This document shows, piece by piece, positions 5,174 to 6,939 of a stretch of DNA of 6,939 nt (its first letter is position 1; each line of letters opens with the position of its first letter). The notes under the pieces are model-generated. The model did not search any database and was not told the origin of the DNA. It saw only the letters and a program-made list of their open reading frames with translations. Position numbers and translations under genes: made by a program. The stretch is from Candidatus Cibiobacter qucibialis (GTDB lineage Bacteria > Bacillota > Clostridia > Oscillospirales > Ruminococcaceae), in contig SAUS01000100.1 in the NCBI GenBank assembly GCA_004000625.1, forward strand, positions 1 to 6,939, given 5' to 3'.

Positions 5174-5196
5174 AAAACTTGCCGCAAACCCTGCAC

Positions 5197-5514
5197 TCAA
5201 TAAATCGCTTCCTCCCTCCAATGTGCCAGGCGGTGCACCGTTTCGTCATCCTCCACCCAGCCCTCCACGGGGCTGGCGGCGGCGTTGGGGGCGTAACTCT
5301 GCATCACGCCGGGGCTGCGCCCGGCCAGGTATTCCCGCGCGTTTTTCTGGCGGGCGGGCACCGGCGGCTGGCCGCAGCAGTCCGGCTTGGCGGGTTCGGC
5401 CTGCTTGGGTGTGTGGGCGGGCTGTTTGCGCAGGTCAATAATGCTGTTGGCGGTGTTCTGCTGTGTTTGGCCGCGGGCGGTGCCATCCGCCTGATGGGTG
5501 ATACGGGTACTCAT
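5197..5514 (-). CDS. Hypothetical protein, 105 aa
   Basis: I do not recognise this family. The N-terminal half (about 1-60) is polar and rich in Gln, Thr, Ala, Pro and Lys, probably disordered, with a CC pair near 50. The C-terminal part (about 62-105) looks folded and conserved in style: an AREYLAGRSPG segment, then acidic GWVEDDETVHRL and the aromatic/charged HWREEAIY end. There is no signal peptide or membrane segment. The start at 5514 is chosen over in-frame ATGs at 5541/5538 because AGAAGGGA lies just upstream of it. It is divergent from the nucleoid-associated protein gene across a 135-base gap. The overlapping rightward open frame is read as its shadow because it lacks a start signal. 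Confidence 0.6.
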   Translation of the reverse strand: MSTRITHQADGTARGQTQQNTANSIIDLRKQPAHTPKQAEPAKPDCCGQPPVPARQKNAREYLAGRSPGVMQSYAPNAAASPVEGWVEDDETVHRLAHWREEAIY

Positions 5515-5607
5515 TCTGCATCCCTTCTTTCTACCCATCATGATTCCCGCCGCTATGGTCCCTTATGCGGGAAGGCAAAAATTGCCCTGTCCAACTTCGG
5601 CAAAATA

Positions 5608-5616
5608 TGCTATACT
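5608..5616 (+). promoter_or_regulatory. Extended -10 promoter for the nucleoid-associated protein gene
   Basis: TGCTATACT forms an extended -10 (TATACT at 5611-5616), 33 bases upstream of the ATG at 5650. The -35 at 17-base spacing is weak, which is tolerated with an extended -10. Position and orientation fit a short leader. Confidence 0.6.
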
Positions 5617-5649
5617 GATAGTCCAATTCAAACCAAAGGAGCTGCCCCC

Positions 5650-6654
5650 ATGGATGTCAAAATCAATCAGGTCATTTTACATATTCTGGATGCCGGCGCA
5701 TCGGAACCGGTGCTTTCGGACCGGCCGATGGAGCTGGATGCTGACCTTTATGAATATTTTTCCGTCTGCATTGAAAAGGCATTTGCCAGCGATGACAGCA
5801 AAAACTGCCGCTTTCTGCCGGATTCCCCCTTTTTGCAGGAGATGCAGCACAACGATGACTTTATTGACCTTTCGCGCCGTATTGCGGGTGTGATTTTTGA
5901 ACAGCTGCTGCAATATCAGGGCATCCCCTCCGGTGACCTGGCCGTGGTGGACTGCGCTGTGGACGGTGTGCCGTTTTATGCGGTGCTTAAACTGAACTAC
6001 CGCCCCGGCTTTACCCATGTAACCAACGTGATGGGCAACGGCCGGTGCAGCACCATTGCGCCGCAGCGCACCCTGCTGCCTGGCAACAGCAAGGCGGACG
6101 AAGCCGCGCTGATCGACCGCGCCAACCTGACCATTCGCCTGATTGAAAAAAAGGTGGCGCTGGACGATAAAAAAGACTTTTACCTTTCCACAAAAGTGTT
6201 TGCCTGCACCCAGGCTATGCCGGAAAAGGCCAAGCTGAAAGCCGTATGCGAAACCGCTGTGGCCGCCGTGCAGCAGGCCTACCCGGAGCCGGAACAGCTG
6301 GACGATGTGCCGCCCTTTGACGGCGGCACCGAAACCGCCGTGGAGCTGCTGGTACGCAACCAGGCGGTGGATAACACCATCTCGGTGGAGGATGTGCGCA
6401 CCCGCATGGAGGAGCAGTATCCCCTTGCCGTGCCCGCTTTTGAACAGGCGCTGGCGGATTCCGGCGTGGAGCGCAGCGACCGGGTCACGGTCAGCCCGTC
6501 CCGCATCAAAAAGCTGGAAAGCCGCAGCTTTAAGACCGAATCCGGTATTGAGATCAAGATCCCCGCGGAACTGTGCAACAGCGACGATGCAGTGGAGTTC
6601 ATCCACAGCGCAACGGGCGGGCTTTCGCTGCTGATCAAGGACGTTTTGGTGTAA
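5650..6654 (+). CDS. Nucleoid-associated protein, NA37/NdpA (YejK-like) family
   Basis: The 334-aa protein resembles the 37-kDa nucleoid-associated protein family (pfam NA37, E. coli YejK/NdpA). The support is the N-terminal pattern INQVILHILD (5-14) then PVLSDRPMELD, an acidic helical N-terminal third, a central LKLNYRPGFTHV strand segment, and overall length near the usual 330-350 aa. It is cytosolic, without signal peptide or membrane segments. The biochemical role of the family is poorly defined, so no reaction is assigned. The start at 5650 is set by AAAGGAG (5635-5641), eight bases upstream; the frame is open further upstream, but that part shadows the leftward gene. It is monocistronic between its own promoter and terminator and is unrelated to the thiamine operons. 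Confidence 0.78.
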   Translation: MDVKINQVILHILDAGASEPVLSDRPMELDADLYEYFSVCIEKAFASDDSKNCRFLPDSPFLQEMQHNDDFIDLSRRIAGVIFEQLLQYQGIPSGDLAVVDCAVDGVPFYAVLKLNYRPGFTHVTNVMGNGRCSTIAPQRTLLPGNSKADEAALIDRANLTIRLIEKKVALDDKKDFYLSTKVFACTQAMPEKAKLKAVCETAVAAVQQAYPEPEQLDDVPPFDGGTETAVELLVRNQAVDNTISVEDVRTRMEEQYPLAVPAFEQALADSGVERSDRVTVSPSRIKKLESRSFKTESGIEIKIPAELCNSDDAVEFIHSATGGLSLLIKDVLV

Positions 6655-6679
6655 AACTGGCAAATATATTGCCTTTTGG

Positions 6680-6707
6680 GGGCCGCCCGGTATAGGGCGG
6701 CTCTTTT
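6680..6707 (+). terminator. Intrinsic terminator after the nucleoid-associated protein gene
   Basis: Stem GCCGCCC (6682-6688) with GGGCGGC (6695-6701), extendable by a G-U and a G-C pair, with loop GGTATA, followed by TCTTTT. It lies 25 bases after the stop codon. Confidence 0.85.
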
Positions 6708-6774
6708 GGTATAGAACAGTAAAAAACAATTTATTTTAATGGAATTTTCCACAAGGAGAGTTCAATTTTGCAAA

Positions 6775-6803
6775 TGGACTGCCCACGGCCAACTGCTTAT
6801 AAT
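6775..6803 (+). promoter_or_regulatory. Near-consensus promoter facing the right edge
   Basis: TGGACT (6775-6780, four of six bases of the -35 consensus), a 17-base spacer and perfect TATAAT (6798-6803). The predicted start is near 6810, about 20 bases before the MITE at 6831. Any gene it serves lies beyond the window, so transcripts would begin by crossing the element. Confidence 0.6.
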
Positions 6804-6830
6804 GGTGGGAACGAAGAGAAAGCTTTATAA

Positions 6831-6939
6831 GGCAATACCGCACAATTCCCGCCTGACGGCTTAAGCACCGCTCCGGCGGCTGCGGCACGGCATCTGCGTT
6901 GCCAAAATGCTCGATAATGTCGGGTTGCGGTACCCGCAT
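6831..6939 (-). mobile_element. MITE-family element, partial and diverged inside
   Basis: The first 87 bases (6831-6917) match the reverse complement of the right part of the 4792-4963 element with about five differences, including the terminal repeat GGCAATACCGCACAATTCC. After CTCGATAA the two sequences stop matching, so the interior differs. The orientation is opposite to the cytX-side copy. The far end is outside the window. The short leftward frame across it is the element's own translation and not a convincing gene. Confidence 0.75.

Noticed and set aside
5179..5649. Open in-frame extension upstream of the nucleoid-associated protein start.
   Set aside because: It overlaps the leftward 105-aa gene and lies upstream of the promoter-like TGCTATACT and the AAAGGAG site. 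The Gly/Ala/Leu-rich translation is unlike the family N-terminus.

Overview
The window reads as a piece of a Gram-positive Firmicutes chromosome. Genes are GC-rich, have strong AGGAGG-type ribosome binding sites, are controlled by transcription-attenuating TPP riboswitches, and include the salvage genes thiW and cytX. The gene content and the small palindromic and inverted-repeat elements suggest a gut Oscillospiraceae/Ruminococcaceae lineage (Faecalibacterium, Gemmiger or Subdoligranulum type). That taxonomic placement is inference from style, not from a marker gene.

Positions 1-4963 are a nearly mirror-symmetric thiamine salvage locus. From a compact divergent promoter (about 1799-1860), each direction first transcribes a TPP riboswitch with an intrinsic terminator. 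Leftward (- strand) lie thiW (thiazole uptake S-component) and thiM (thiazole kinase). Rightward lie thiE (thiamine phosphate synthase), thiD (HMP/HMP-P kinase) and cytX (HMP transporter). CytX would import HMP, which ThiD converts to HMP-PP. ThiW would import thiazole, which ThiM phosphorylates. ThiE joins the two into thiamine phosphate. No de novo genes (thiC, thiG and so on) are in the window. Each operon ends directly in a copy of the same MITE-like element, in the same orientation relative to transcription and identical over the 55 bases that can be compared.

The most unusual part is the leftward leader. Between the TPP terminator (1649-1680) and thiW there are about 240 further bases of strongly structured sequence. 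It has its own U-tract hairpin and an 8-bp inverted repeat, GCCGCCTT/AAGGCGGC, that could form a P1-type stem competing with that hairpin. Part of it closely resembles only the 5' half of a TPP aptamer. It could be a second regulatory RNA in tandem with the TPP riboswitch, or a second kind of small mobile repeat.

From 4964 to the end are a terminator, two small REP-like palindromes, a leftward gene of unknown function (105 aa), a divergent rightward gene for a 37-kDa-type nucleoid-associated protein with its terminator, a near-consensus promoter, and the edge of a third, partly different copy of the MITE family.
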